Positions 1 to 7,649 of a stretch of DNA of 14,087 nt are shown in pieces. Source of the stretch: Spirochaetota bacterium. GTDB taxonomy: Bacteria; Spirochaetota; Leptospiria; Turneriellales; Turneriellaceae. The notes under the pieces were generated by a model. That model had not been told where the DNA came from. It made no database searches and saw only the letters and a program-made list of their open reading frames with translations. Numbering within the stretch: the first letter of the stretch is position 1; every line of letters starts with the position of its first letter. The stretch spans positions 1 to 14,087 of the forward strand of contig JAKQXK010000608.1 of assembly GCA_029561505.1 (NCBI GenBank). The letters are read 5' to 3'. The position numbers and the translations under genes are program-made.

Positions 1-1
1 G

Positions 2-664
2 GTCGACTGGCTCACGGGCCTCAAATTCGACCTCGCGGCTATCGGTCGCCTGCTGAAAAGCCGCGGCGTTGCATTCATTCTCGACGCCGCGCAGGGCGCG
101 GGCCACGTTGATATCGACGTTAAGGCGCTCGGCGTCGACGCAATGGCCTTCTCTTGCTGGAAATGGCTGCTCGGCCCATTAGGTTCAGGCGGCTTATTCA
201 TTGACGACGCATTTTTGAAGAAACTCGACATCCGCGTAGCGGGCACCTCGTCTGTCAAAAACGACGATGTCTATTTGCCGCACCGCGAGGACTATAAAGA
301 GAGCGTTGAACGTTTCATGCTTTCGACCGCGCCCTACATGAACTGGGTGTTCTTGTCAGAATCGCTCGATTTTCTGCACCGCGTGGGGTTCGACGTTGTT
401 CAGGCGCGGCTTTTTGAACTGGCCGATGCGGTGTCAGCACTGCTGAGCGCGCAGGGCTTCGAGGTTCTACGGGATAATTTCGGACCAGAAAAAAGTGCGA
501 TCGTCTGCGCACGACGAGACGGTGACATGACGTCGTTACATGTCAAACTGATGCAGGCGGGCGTGCAGTGCGCTCTGCGCGAAGGCTATTTGCGGTTTTC
601 ACCGCACCTGAATGTCTTCGACGAAGATCTCGAAAGGTTCAAGAAGATACTTTCGGAAATTTAA
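2..664 (+). CDS. Class V aminotransferase / cysteine desulfurase-like PLP enzyme (5' partial)
   Basis: The frame is open from base 2, so the gene starts outside the window; 220 C-terminal residues are visible. It has the fold-type I class V pattern: DAAQGAG at visible residues 28-34 (the Asp that pairs with the PLP pyridine nitrogen), then LGVD, then CWKWLLGP with Lys54 as the likely Schiff-base lysine, and a closing LREGYLRFSPH segment that matches the usual R-x-S-x-H carboxylate-binding region. NifS/SufS enzymes usually have His before the lysine; here it is Trp, which is more like the isopenicillin-N epimerase or selenocysteine-lyase-like branch (COG0520 type). The substrate cannot be told. 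The gene converges on bioB and its last 26 bp overlap the 3' end of bioB on the other strand. Certain as a family member, uncertain as to reaction. Confidence 0.88.
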   Translation, partial: VDWLTGLKFDLAAIGRLLKSRGVAFILDAAQGAGHVDIDVKALGVDAMAFSCWKWLLGPLGSGGLFIDDAFLKKLDIRVAGTSSVKNDDVYLPHREDYKESVERFMLSTAPYMNWVFLSESLDFLHRVGFDVVQARLFELADAVSALLSAQGFEVLRDNFGPEKSAIVCARRDGDMTSLHVKLMQAGVQCALREGYLRFSPHLNVFDEDLERFKKILSEI

Positions 665-1679
665 GCAGCTGCTTGACACGCTCTTCGCTGTAGCCGCCCG
701 CTTCGCCGCGCTGCGTGAGCGCGACCCCACTTTCAGTTTCGGCGGCAAAACCTGCGTCGGCGATCAGCTGCCGCGTTTCATTGAGATTTGAGCCTTTTAC
801 GTTGAGGTAGCCCGAAGCGAAGAGCGAGTTGGCAACCATGAGCGCCGGTGCCTGCAACGAACGCAGGTGTCCTTCGCGGCCTGCGGCGATGCGTATCTCA
901 GCTTCAGGGTTAATGAGCCTGAAGGCAATTAGCACGCGCAGACAAAATTCGGGTGTGAGCTGCTGCGGCTTCTGTACCGCGTGCCCTGGCACCGGAATAA
1001 AAAAGTTCACGGGAATCGAAACAACGCCGAGTCGTTTGAGTTCGAATGCAGCATCGACCAGATGCTCTGCGCTTTCGCCGAGACCGACAATGACTCCCGA
1101 ACAGAGGCCCACGCCCGCACCTTGCAGATTTTCGAGAGTAGCCACACGGTCACGGTAGGTATGCGTGCTGCAGATTTCACCGTAGTGCTCTTCGGCGGTG
1201 TTGAGGTTGTGGTTATAGCGATCAAGGCCGGCTTTGGCGAAAAGTTCTGCCTTTTGGCCGTCGACAAGCCCGGCCGAAAGACACACGCGCATGCCGAGTT
1301 CTTGCGTGATTTTCGCGATCAGCTGCGCGAGTTCTTCTGAGCGGTTTGCCGAAGGCCCTGTGCCTGCCGTGACCATACAAAACCGGTATGCCCCCGAATC
1401 GCGCGCAGATTTTGCCTCTTCGAAGATCGCCTCGCTACTCTTGAGCGCGTAAGGCTCGATGCCAGAATCGGCGCCTTTTCGCTGCGCGCAATAACCGCAG
1501 TCTTCGGCGCAGCGCCCATTTTGAATGTTGTCGAGAATGTGAATGCGTACGGTCTTGCCGAAATAGCGTTCGCGAAGTTCGGCGGCTTCGGCAAGCGCAG
1601 CATAAAGCGCCGTCTCGCCCGCAAGAATTTTCAGCACATGCCCGCGCAGCTCAGCGTCGGCTTCAAGGCTCGTAGTCAT
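639..1679 (-). CDS. bioB: Biotin synthase BioB
   Basis: Radical SAM enzyme that inserts sulfur into dethiobiotin, the last step of biotin synthesis. From the chosen start the protein has 346 residues, the usual length. The radical-SAM CxxxCxxC motif (CAEDCGYC) is at Cys57, Cys61 and Cys64. The ligands of the auxiliary [2Fe-2S] cluster, which is the sulfur donor, are all present: Cys101 (FCMV), Cys133 (VCLSAG), Cys193 (CSGVIVGLGE) and Arg268 (IRIAAGRE). Other family blocks such as YNHNLNT and GSNLNETRQL are intact. A longer reading exists from a TTG at 1703, but the ATG at 1679 has a good GGAG ribosome site 9 nt upstream, so I use that. Its start overlaps the end of bioA by 17 bp. It is the last gene of the operon and runs into the convergent aminotransferase. 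Confidence 0.97.
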   Translation of the reverse strand: MTTSLEADAELRGHVLKILAGETALYAALAEAAELRERYFGKTVRIHILDNIQNGRCAEDCGYCAQRKGADSGIEPYALKSSEAIFEEAKSARDSGAYRFCMVTAGTGPSANRSEELAQLIAKITQELGMRVCLSAGLVDGQKAELFAKAGLDRYNHNLNTAEEHYGEICSTHTYRDRVATLENLQGAGVGLCSGVIVGLGESAEHLVDAAFELKRLGVVSIPVNFFIPVPGHAVQKPQQLTPEFCLRVLIAFRLINPEAEIRIAAGREGHLRSLQAPALMVANSLFASGYLNVKGSNLNETRQLIADAGFAAETESGVALTQRGEAGGYSEERVKQLLKFPKVSS

Positions 1680-2931
1680 TGATGATTTCTCCAATACAGG
1701 CAAAGGTCTTCTCGAGCGCAGAATCTGAAATGTTATATGGCGGCGTCACGTAGATTACGTTTCCGAGGGGCCTGAGGATAACTCCCTCAGCCAAAGCCTG
1801 GCGCCGCATCTCGGCCCCGTGCCGAAACGTGTAACCTGCCGCGGCGCTGCCCGTGTGCAGATTCGCGGCACTCACGGCCCCGAGACTACGAGCGCTGTGA
1901 AGCCTTTCGGGAAAAAGGCCTTCAAGATTGCGCCAGTAGCGCAGCATCTTCTGCTGCAGTGCGCGCACCTGTGGCAAAAACTTTTCTTCATTACACAAGG
2001 CGAGCGAAGCGACGGCAGCCGCACAGCCAAGCGGGTTGCCGCTCATGGTATGGCCGTGATAGAAAGTTTTCTGAGCGTCGGCAGAGGCAAAAGACCGGTG
2101 AACGCGCTCAGCAACGAGTGTGACCGCGAGCGGCAGCGAGCCACCGGTGAGTCCCTTTGCCAATGCCAGAAGATCGGGTGTCACCCCGGCGTGTTCGTAC
2201 GCGAACATTTTGCCCGTGCGCCCGAGACCTGTAAAAACTTCATCGAACAGTAACAAAAGATCGTAACTCTTGCAGATGCGGTCGATCGCGGTCAGAAGTT
2301 GCGGTTCTTGAAAGTGCATGCCGCCCGCAGCCGCAATCAGCGGTTCAACGATAATACCTGCCGCACTGTCACGGTTCTGCCGCACCCAGGTTTCGATTTC
2401 ATCGAGCACCGTCAGGTCTGCGTCTTGCTGCGGGTAACGAAATGATTTTGTTTTGAAAAGCAAAGGTTCAAACGCGCGGTTAAAAACCGACTCGCCGCCA
2501 GCGCTCATCGCACCTACCGTATCGCCATGGTACGCCGAATCGAATTTGATGAAAACATTGCGCGCAGGCTGCCCTTCGTTGTGCCAATATTGCACTGCGA
2601 GTTTCAGCATCACCTCGACTGCCGTTGAACCGTTATCGGAAAAAAAAGTGTGTGTGAACCTTTCGCCCGTCAAATGCATGAGCGCCCGATCAACAAGCTC
2701 AGCGCTCTCATGCGTGAACCCTGCGAAAATGACATGGTCAAGCTCTGCCAGTTGCCGGTTGATCGCCCCGACAATCTGCGGGTGGTTATGGCCGTGAATA
2801 ACTGTCCACCACGAGGCGATCGCGTCGACGTAACGGCGCCCTTCGACATCAAACACGTATTCACGCTCGGCCCGTGAAATTTTCAGTGGCGCTTCACCCC
2901 CCAGCTGCGCGGTAAACGGATGCCAGATCAT
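1663..2931 (-). CDS. bioA: Adenosylmethionine-8-amino-7-oxononanoate aminotransferase BioA
   Basis: PLP-dependent class III aminotransferase that makes 7,8-diaminopelargonic acid from KAPA, with S-adenosylmethionine as the usual amino donor. Its 422 residues are close to the length of the E. coli enzyme. The N-terminus WHPFT and the Trp pair ASWW (residues 41-42) are BioA hallmarks. Tyr134 in SAYHGDT, Asp230 in LLFDEVFTG (cofactor ring nitrogen) and Lys259 in LALAKGLTGG (Schiff base) are present. Arg387 in ILRPLGN and the YVTPPY block correspond to the carboxylate-binding end. The ATG overlaps the bioD stop as ATGA, a 4-bp overlap that points to translational coupling. The 3' end overlaps the start of bioB. 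Nothing appears broken. Confidence 0.97.
   Translation of the reverse strand: MIWHPFTAQLGGEAPLKISRAEREYVFDVEGRRYVDAIASWWTVIHGHNHPQIVGAINRQLAELDHVIFAGFTHESAELVDRALMHLTGERFTHTFFSDNGSTAVEVMLKLAVQYWHNEGQPARNVFIKFDSAYHGDTVGAMSAGGESVFNRAFEPLLFKTKSFRYPQQDADLTVLDEIETWVRQNRDSAAGIIVEPLIAAAGGMHFQEPQLLTAIDRICKSYDLLLLFDEVFTGLGRTGKMFAYEHAGVTPDLLALAKGLTGGSLPLAVTLVAERVHRSFASADAQKTFYHGHTMSGNPLGCAAAVASLALCNEEKFLPQVRALQQKMLRYWRNLEGLFPERLHSARSLGAVSAANLHTGSAAAGYTFRHGAEMRRQALAEGVILRPLGNVIYVTPPYNISDSALEKTFACIGEIINDYEP
1686..1692 (-). promoter_or_regulatory. Ribosome binding site that decides the bioB start
   Basis: On the minus strand this reads GGAGAAA, with the GGAG 9 nt before the ATG at 1679. It lies inside the end of bioA, so bioB translation is probably coupled to bioA. 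It argues for the ATG over the upstream TTG at 1703. Confidence 0.7.
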
Positions 2932-3581
2932 TGCAGATATTGCAGCAGAGCGCCGCCTCTGTCAAACTCGATTGCGAGCTGCTGCAGCGCCGCCGGCGAG
3001 AGCTTCGAATCTGGCAGCAGCAGGTCACCCACAAGGCGAGCGCCGGTCATGTGCAGAACTGTGCGGATGTTATCTTCTCTGAGCGGGCCGGGTTTGCCGA
3101 CAAAAATAAATCCACAATTTTCTGCGCCGGCGCTTAGCAGCGCTGCATGCGAGAGCACTGAATGGTTGATCGTGCCCAGTTCGGTAGAAGCGACGAGCAC
3201 GACGGGCTCACGCAGTTCGCGTATCAGATCTAGATTTGTATACGAGCGATTCAGCGGTACCATGAGGCCGCCCGCAAGTTCAATGATGAGCGCGTTACCC
3301 TTGCCCTGCAGCTCACGCAAAAGGTATTGGGGATTAATCTCTGAATGCTCGAGCTCAGCGGCAAAATGCGGCGACGCGGCTGTTTTGAAGTTGTAGATGT
3401 CTGAGTGTACAACCTCGGCCGCAAGCCCTGCTAAGCCCTGCACCGTTTCACGGTCGCTCACCTCACCCGTTTGTACTGGCTTGATATACTTTATGGCCGC
3501 ATCTTTATGGCGCGCCATAATCAGCGCGCTCGCAAGCGTCTTGCCGACGTCGGTACCTGTACCTGCAACGATAAGCGCCAT
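2928..3581 (-). CDS. bioD: Dethiobiotin synthetase BioD
   Basis: ATP-dependent carboxylase that closes the ureido ring, turning diaminopelargonate and CO2 into dethiobiotin. It has 217 residues, typical for the family. The P-loop GTGTDVGKT sits at residues 7-15 with Lys14. The substrate-contacting lysine is Lys34 in IKPVQTG, and SPHFAAE and LGTINHSVLSH match family blocks. The usual EGAGG motif is ELAGG here (residues 101-105), so the first Gly is replaced by Leu while the Glu is kept. At the position of the adenine-contacting Asn near the C-terminus of the E. coli enzyme I see FVGKPG, so base recognition may be looser; that is inference. The ATG starts 1 bp after the bioF stop, and its stop overlaps bioA by 4 bp. 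Confidence 0.95.
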   Translation of the reverse strand: MALIVAGTGTDVGKTLASALIMARHKDAAIKYIKPVQTGEVSDRETVQGLAGLAAEVVHSDIYNFKTAASPHFAAELEHSEINPQYLLRELQGKGNALIIELAGGLMVPLNRSYTNLDLIRELREPVVLVASTELGTINHSVLSHAALLSAGAENCGFIFVGKPGPLREDNIRTVLHMTGARLVGDLLLPDSKLSPAALQQLAIEFDRGGALLQYLQ

Positions 3582-3582
3582 A

Positions 3583-4677
3583 TCACCCGGCCCTTATGAC
3601 CTCAGCCACGCGCTCAGTCTGAGCTGCGGTCACCCTTGTGTTTAACGACAAACGAACGCGCGATTCTTTTACGGTGGGTGGCCTGATGGCGCGCGCATGA
3701 AAACCCGCTGCGGCAAATTTCTGCGATAGCGCCAGCGCAGCCTTTTCGCTTTCGCAGATGAGCGGCACGATGTGCGATATGTTTGTGGAATCGGTTGTGA
3801 GGCCCGCCGCCCGGCGAATCGTGCCTGCAGTCTGCCAGAGCCTTTCCCGGTCAGGCTGCAGAATTTTGACGAGTTCGATTGCCGCCTGAACTGCGTGCAG
3901 AATCGCGGGCAGCGGCGCCGTCGAAAACACAAAGGTGCGGGCGTTGTGCATGAGGTAGGCGCGCGCCCTTTCGCTGCAGACTACGGCGGCGCCTTCGAGC
4001 CCAAGTGCCTTGCCAAAGGTTATCATGCGAAAATCGGCCCCAACGGGAGAGAGCCCCCGGCCAGCTTCACCATAAACTCCGATTGCGTGCGCGTCGTCGA
4101 TATAGAGCAGAGCATCAAAATCACTCTTCAGGCGCAGCAGCGCTTCGACGGGGGCGAAATCACCATCCATGCTGAATAGTGTTTCCGTAATGATGATCGC
4201 CCTGGGTGCCCGGTGTTTCGCCAAGAGCTCGGCAAGATGCCCCATATCGTTGTGCCTGAAATAGACTTTTTTCGCACCCGAGAGCCTCACACCGTCGACG
4301 AGCGACGCGTGCGCCAGCCGGTCGATAAAGGCGACGTAAGACGCGTCGCAGATTGCCGAGAGACATCCGAAATTCGCGGTGTAGCCATTCGCAAAAGTGA
4401 GCGCCGCTTCGCCCTGAAGCCAGTCGGCCACGGCCGCTTCAACGTGCCCAAAAATATCGCGATGGCCGCGCACCAGCCGGCTCGCAGTAGAACCCGCGCC
4501 ATAGAGATCAATACCGGTCTTCAAAGCATCGCAGAGTGCCGGGTGAATAGAAAGGCCCAGGTAGTCATTTGAACAGAGATCAACCAGGCCATCGGGGGGC
4601 GCTTCGAGATAACGCAGCCTGTTCGTCTTTTCTGCATGCAGCAGAAAGTCGTTAATCTGTCCGGTGAATGCCTGCAT
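3583..4677 (-). CDS. bioF: 8-amino-7-oxononanoate synthase BioF
   Basis: PLP enzyme of the alpha-oxoamine synthase family that condenses a pimeloyl thioester with L-alanine to give KAPA, the first dedicated biotin step. From the ATG at 4677 it has 364 residues, against about 384 in E. coli. Family motifs in order: CSNDYLG (35-41), GAGSTASRLVRG (60-71), His123 in DRLAHASLVDG (stacks on PLP), ETLFSMDGD (165-173), DDAHAIGVYG (194-203) and Lys223 in TFGKALG (Schiff base). The frame stays open upstream to 4851, but those residues do not resemble BioF and overlap the hydrolase gene, so I reject that extension. The ribosome site before 4677 is weak, and a TTG at 4692 is a possible alternative. There is a 46 bp gap to the hydrolase and 1 bp to bioD. 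Confidence 0.95.
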   Translation of the reverse strand: MQAFTGQINDFLLHAEKTNRLRYLEAPPDGLVDLCSNDYLGLSIHPALCDALKTGIDLYGAGSTASRLVRGHRDIFGHVEAAVADWLQGEAALTFANGYTANFGCLSAICDASYVAFIDRLAHASLVDGVRLSGAKKVYFRHNDMGHLAELLAKHRAPRAIIITETLFSMDGDFAPVEALLRLKSDFDALLYIDDAHAIGVYGEAGRGLSPVGADFRMITFGKALGLEGAAVVCSERARAYLMHNARTFVFSTAPLPAILHAVQAAIELVKILQPDRERLWQTAGTIRRAAGLTTDSTNISHIVPLICESEKAALALSQKFAAAGFHARAIRPPTVKESRVRLSLNTRVTAAQTERVAEVIRAG

Positions 4678-4723
4678 GCCGCCTGCGGGCAAACTCAAGG
4701 CGCACGACAGGCTTTGAAAACAA

Positions 4724-5719
4724 TTACAGGGCGTCGCGCCGGTTGATCCATTCAGTGGCTTTGGGCCAGACCTCGCGCGGCGCAGACTTGCCGCAGACAA
4801 GATCCATATGGCCGTAGCTCGTTGAGCTGCCATATTCTTTACCGAACACAATCAGCTTGCGCTCGCAGTTCAGCTGGTCCATCGTCCATTCGACGCCGTC
4901 GAGCGCGCAGAGCCAGTCGCGGTCACCCGCGAGCATCAGCGTCGGCACGGTGATGCGGCGGTCGTCGGCGCGGTGCGGAAAACCACCCGACAGCCGCGGC
5001 ATACCTTCAGCTGCAGAGATCAGTTTAATCTGGTTCCATTCGTTGACAGCGATCGGTTCTATCATGTTTTCGAGCACCTTGTGCGCAATTTCAGCGTCCA
5101 TATTTTCAGGGTTCCAGAGAAAGCGGTTCCAGAAGGTGTTGAGACTTGCGAACGGAATCATCGGCTTGTAGAAGGTCTTTAACGGAAAATACTGCATCGC
5201 GCTGATATAGTCGAGCAGCGACCTGAAATGGTTAATCGTTGAATAGGTGTAATTGAGCGCAGTCGCGAAGGTCGTGAGACTCTGCAGGTTCGAAGCCTTG
5301 TGGCGAATCTGGTAAAAGAAACCCAGAATGCCGCCCATACTGTGGCCCACCCAGTGCATCTTTTCACTGCCGTGCTGCTTTTTGACGTATTCAACAACTG
5401 TGGGCAAATCGCAGAGTAAGAAGTCGTCGATCGACCACTGCTTGCCGCGGCCCGTCTGCGGGCCGTCGCTGCCTGTGCGGCCGCGCAGGTTCATGGCGTA
5501 AACTGCGTAACCCTGATCGGCCAAGTGCCGTGCGTAAGACAATTCGGGCACGCCGAAATCCCAGACATTGTGGTTTGAGGCAATGCCGTGCAGTAGCATC
5601 ACCGGGTATTGCCTCGTGACCTTCTCGGGCAGATAGCTGTAGACTGCGATATTCCAGTGGTCGGGCGTCTGCAGTTTTACGTGCCCGGTCTTGATTTTCA
5701 TTTTCTCTGCGGTTGCCAT
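4724..5719 (-). CDS. Alpha/beta-hydrolase, lipase/esterase-like
   Basis: A 331-residue alpha/beta-hydrolase. The oxyanion-hole HG is at residues 44-45 (MLLHGIASN), the nucleophile elbow GHSMGG has Ser127, the acid is probably Asp268 in AGDRDWLC (Asp266 is the alternative), and the histidine is His304 in SYGHMD, so the triad is complete. A long insert between about residues 150 and 230, rich in Phe, Tyr and Trp, looks like a lid for a hydrophobic substrate. No signal peptide is evident, so it is probably cytoplasmic. It follows the acyl-CoA synthetase stop by 2 bp and has AAGGA 6 nt before its ATG (5726-5730). It precedes bioF, so it could be an acyl thioesterase or ester hydrolase, or stand in for a BioH-type pimeloyl-ester esterase. 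It is clearly longer than BioH (about 256 residues). The substrate is unknown. Confidence 0.85.
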   Translation of the reverse strand: MATAEKMKIKTGHVKLQTPDHWNIAVYSYLPEKVTRQYPVMLLHGIASNHNVWDFGVPELSYARHLADQGYAVYAMNLRGRTGSDGPQTGRGKQWSIDDFLLCDLPTVVEYVKKQHGSEKMHWVGHSMGGILGFFYQIRHKASNLQSLTTFATALNYTYSTINHFRSLLDYISAMQYFPLKTFYKPMIPFASLNTFWNRFLWNPENMDAEIAHKVLENMIEPIAVNEWNQIKLISAAEGMPRLSGGFPHRADDRRITVPTLMLAGDRDWLCALDGVEWTMDQLNCERKLIVFGKEYGSSTSYGHMDLVCGKSAPREVWPKATEWINRRDAL

Positions 5720-5721
5720 GA

Positions 5722-7605
5722 TTATTCCTTAAACATGCTATCGATGAGCGCTGCATACTTTGCGTGCACGACATTGCGCTTGATCTTCATCAGCGCCGTG
5801 AGTTCGTCACCGACCCGCAGCTTGTCGGGCAAGAAACGCAGATGCGAAATGCGTTCGTAGCTTTTAAAACCGTTCTGTTCACTGATCAGTTCGTGGCAGA
5901 TTTCTTTGAAGATGGTGACGAGTTCACCATAGGTATTGAGGTCGTTTTTCAGGTCGAACTCCGACACCTGATACCCCGCATCGAGCAGACGGTCATAATC
6001 AGGCCAAATGAGCACCCCAAGATTTTTCTGGTCTTGCCCCACCACGACCGCCTGCTCGATCAGCGGGTGCTGCGCGAGCAGAGTTTCCATCGGCACGGGT
6101 TCGAGGTTTTCTCCCGAGCGCAGCACAATCGTGTCTTTCGCGCGGCCGCGAATTGAAAGCGCCCCGCTGCGCGTGAAAACGCCGATGTCGCCGGTGTTCA
6201 TAAAGCCGTCTTGCAGAACCTTGAGCGTGGCATCGCCGTTCTTGTAATAACCCTGCATGACGCCAGGGCCCTTGACGAAAATAACCCCAGGTTCGCCCGG
6301 CGGCATGATGCGGCCATCTTCACCGCGTATCTCGACTGTCGTGCGGTCGGGCACAAAACCGACCGTACCCATGATCACCTTGCCGGGCTGCCGCATCGAA
6401 ATCAGCGGTGAGGTTTCGGTCATGCCATAACCCTCGTAAACGGGTATGCCAATCGCATTGAAAAATTCATCGATGTGCAGCGGCAGCGCGCCCCCGCCTG
6501 AAATGGTGCCGCGCAGTTCGCCGCCGAGCATCGCCCGCACGCGCACGAGAAAGATCGAATCCATGTAGACGTCGGGGCCTTTGAGTCCCGCTAGCGAAAA
6601 CACCGAAAAGGCCTTTTCGAAAAAACTGCTCAGAAAATTCTTTTCACCGGTTTCGGCAGATTGGCCCGCCACGACATTCTGCGCCCGGTGCAGACGCTGC
6701 TTGATGCCGTATGACAGATCGAACAGCTCGCGGTTGAAAGCCTCTGTTTTGTCGATGCGTTCGCGCAGTTTCTGGTAGATCTGCTCCCACAGGCGGGGGG
6801 CAGACGCCATGATCGTCGGCTTCGCGCGAATGAAGTCTTCCATCAGGTCTTTCTTGTTCGAATAATAATAGTGCGCACCCGAAAAAATCACCGAATAGAG
6901 CATGAAGCGCTCATAGATGTGCCACACCGGCAAGATCGACAAGATACGGTCGCGCGGTGACATCTGCAGAATTTTTGGAGCAATCTCGAGCTGGTAGAGC
7001 ATGTTGGCGTGCGACAGCATTACACCCTTCGGTTCGCCGGTCGTGCCTGAGGTATAAATAATTGTGAACAGGTCACCCGGTAGAATTTTTTTACGCAAGG
7101 CTTCGAGCTCTTTTAGCTCCTCATCGCTTGCAAGTGGCAGATCGGCAAGCAGGCGTGGCAGTACGTTCAGCTTCTCGTCGGCGGCTGTTTTTTCAGGGAA
7201 CAGCGGATCCATGATGTAGACCTTGGTGCCACGTTTTTTAAGCACTCCGCCGATTTTTTTGTAGAGGCGCAGGTGCTCGACGAAGCAGATTTCAGCCTCG
7301 CAGTGGTTCAGAATAAATTCGAGTTCTTGCGGCGTTGAATCAGACCCGCGCGGCACTACAATCGCGCCCGCCATCTGAATCGCCATATCGGTCACAAGCC
7401 ATTCGGCAGAGTTGTCGCCAAAGATCGCGACGCGGTCGCCCGGTTTGACCTGCCCCTGAATCAGGTGAATTGCCAATGCCTGCGCGCGCTCGTACAGCAC
7501 GCTGAATTTCGTCGGCACAAAAAACTTATGCGAGTCTTTCGAGTAAAAGCCCTGCTCGGGATATTTCTGCGCGCTCGCAGCAAAAACTTCTGGCAAATTC
7601 TGCAT
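5722..7605 (-). CDS. AMP-forming long-chain acyl-CoA synthetase (FadD15-like)
   Basis: ANL-superfamily enzyme that activates fatty acids to acyl-CoA through an acyl-adenylate. From the ATG at 7605 it has 627 residues, the size of FadD15-type synthetases. Motifs: phosphate loop YTSGTTGEPKG (184-194), LPVWHIYER, SGGGALP, YEGYGMTET (390-398), NTGDIG with the ribose-binding Asp (470-475), GRAKDTIVL (487-495), and the terminal block LMKIKRN containing the likely catalytic lysine at 607. It is probably cytoplasmic or peripheral to the membrane. The frame also allows a TTG start at 7626. Neither start has a clear Shine-Dalgarno, and I prefer the ATG because family similarity begins at NLPEVF just after it. 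It is the first gene of the six-gene minus-strand unit. Chain-length specificity cannot be read from sequence; fatty acid or a dicarboxylic acid such as pimelate are both possible. Confidence 0.93.
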   Translation of the reverse strand: MQNLPEVFAASAQKYPEQGFYSKDSHKFFVPTKFSVLYERAQALAIHLIQGQVKPGDRVAIFGDNSAEWLVTDMAIQMAGAIVVPRGSDSTPQELEFILNHCEAEICFVEHLRLYKKIGGVLKKRGTKVYIMDPLFPEKTAADEKLNVLPRLLADLPLASDEELKELEALRKKILPGDLFTIIYTSGTTGEPKGVMLSHANMLYQLEIAPKILQMSPRDRILSILPVWHIYERFMLYSVIFSGAHYYYSNKKDLMEDFIRAKPTIMASAPRLWEQIYQKLRERIDKTEAFNRELFDLSYGIKQRLHRAQNVVAGQSAETGEKNFLSSFFEKAFSVFSLAGLKGPDVYMDSIFLVRVRAMLGGELRGTISGGGALPLHIDEFFNAIGIPVYEGYGMTETSPLISMRQPGKVIMGTVGFVPDRTTVEIRGEDGRIMPPGEPGVIFVKGPGVMQGYYKNGDATLKVLQDGFMNTGDIGVFTRSGALSIRGRAKDTIVLRSGENLEPVPMETLLAQHPLIEQAVVVGQDQKNLGVLIWPDYDRLLDAGYQVSEFDLKNDLNTYGELVTIFKEICHELISEQNGFKSYERISHLRFLPDKLRVGDELTALMKIKRNVVHAKYAALIDSMFKE

Positions 7606-7608
7606 AAG

Positions 7609-7627
7609 GTTGCGGTAAAAGAGCAAC
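7609..7627 (-). repeat. Small inverted repeat in the leader of the acyl-CoA synthetase gene
   Basis: GTTGC and GCAAC (7609-7613 and 7623-7627) can pair around a 9-nt loop directly before the preferred ATG at 7605. The stem is only 5 bp and may be chance. Together with the hairpin at 7632-7648 it could affect start-codon access. Confidence 0.3.
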
Positions 7628-7631
7628 GCGA

Positions 7632-7648
7632 CTCATCGCGTCGATGAG
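7632..7648. repeat. Perfect 7-bp inverted repeat with 3-nt loop
   Basis: CTCATCG-CGT-CGATGAG is a perfect palindrome with a 3-nt loop, 27 bp upstream of the preferred acyl-CoA synthetase ATG and 6 bp from the alternative TTG. It could be a leader hairpin in the mRNA or a protein-binding site. It has no U-run on the minus strand, so it is not an intrinsic terminator of the upstream lipoprotein gene. Confidence 0.55.
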
Positions 7649-7649
7649 A

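Noticed and set aside
2920..3396. Open frame of 158 codons on the plus strand, opposite bioD
   Set aside because: It lies antisense to a well-supported gene, is Ser/Arg-rich low-quality protein with no motif, and is a GC-driven shadow.
4678..4723. Internal promoter or BirA-type operator between the hydrolase gene and bioF
   Set aside because: Only 46 bp, with no -10/-35 pair and no paired TTGTAAAC-like half-sites.
4678..4851. N-terminal extension of the bioF frame by 58 residues
   Set aside because: It overlaps the hydrolase gene in another frame, its sequence is unlike BioF N-termini, and the ATG at 4677 gives a normal-length protein.
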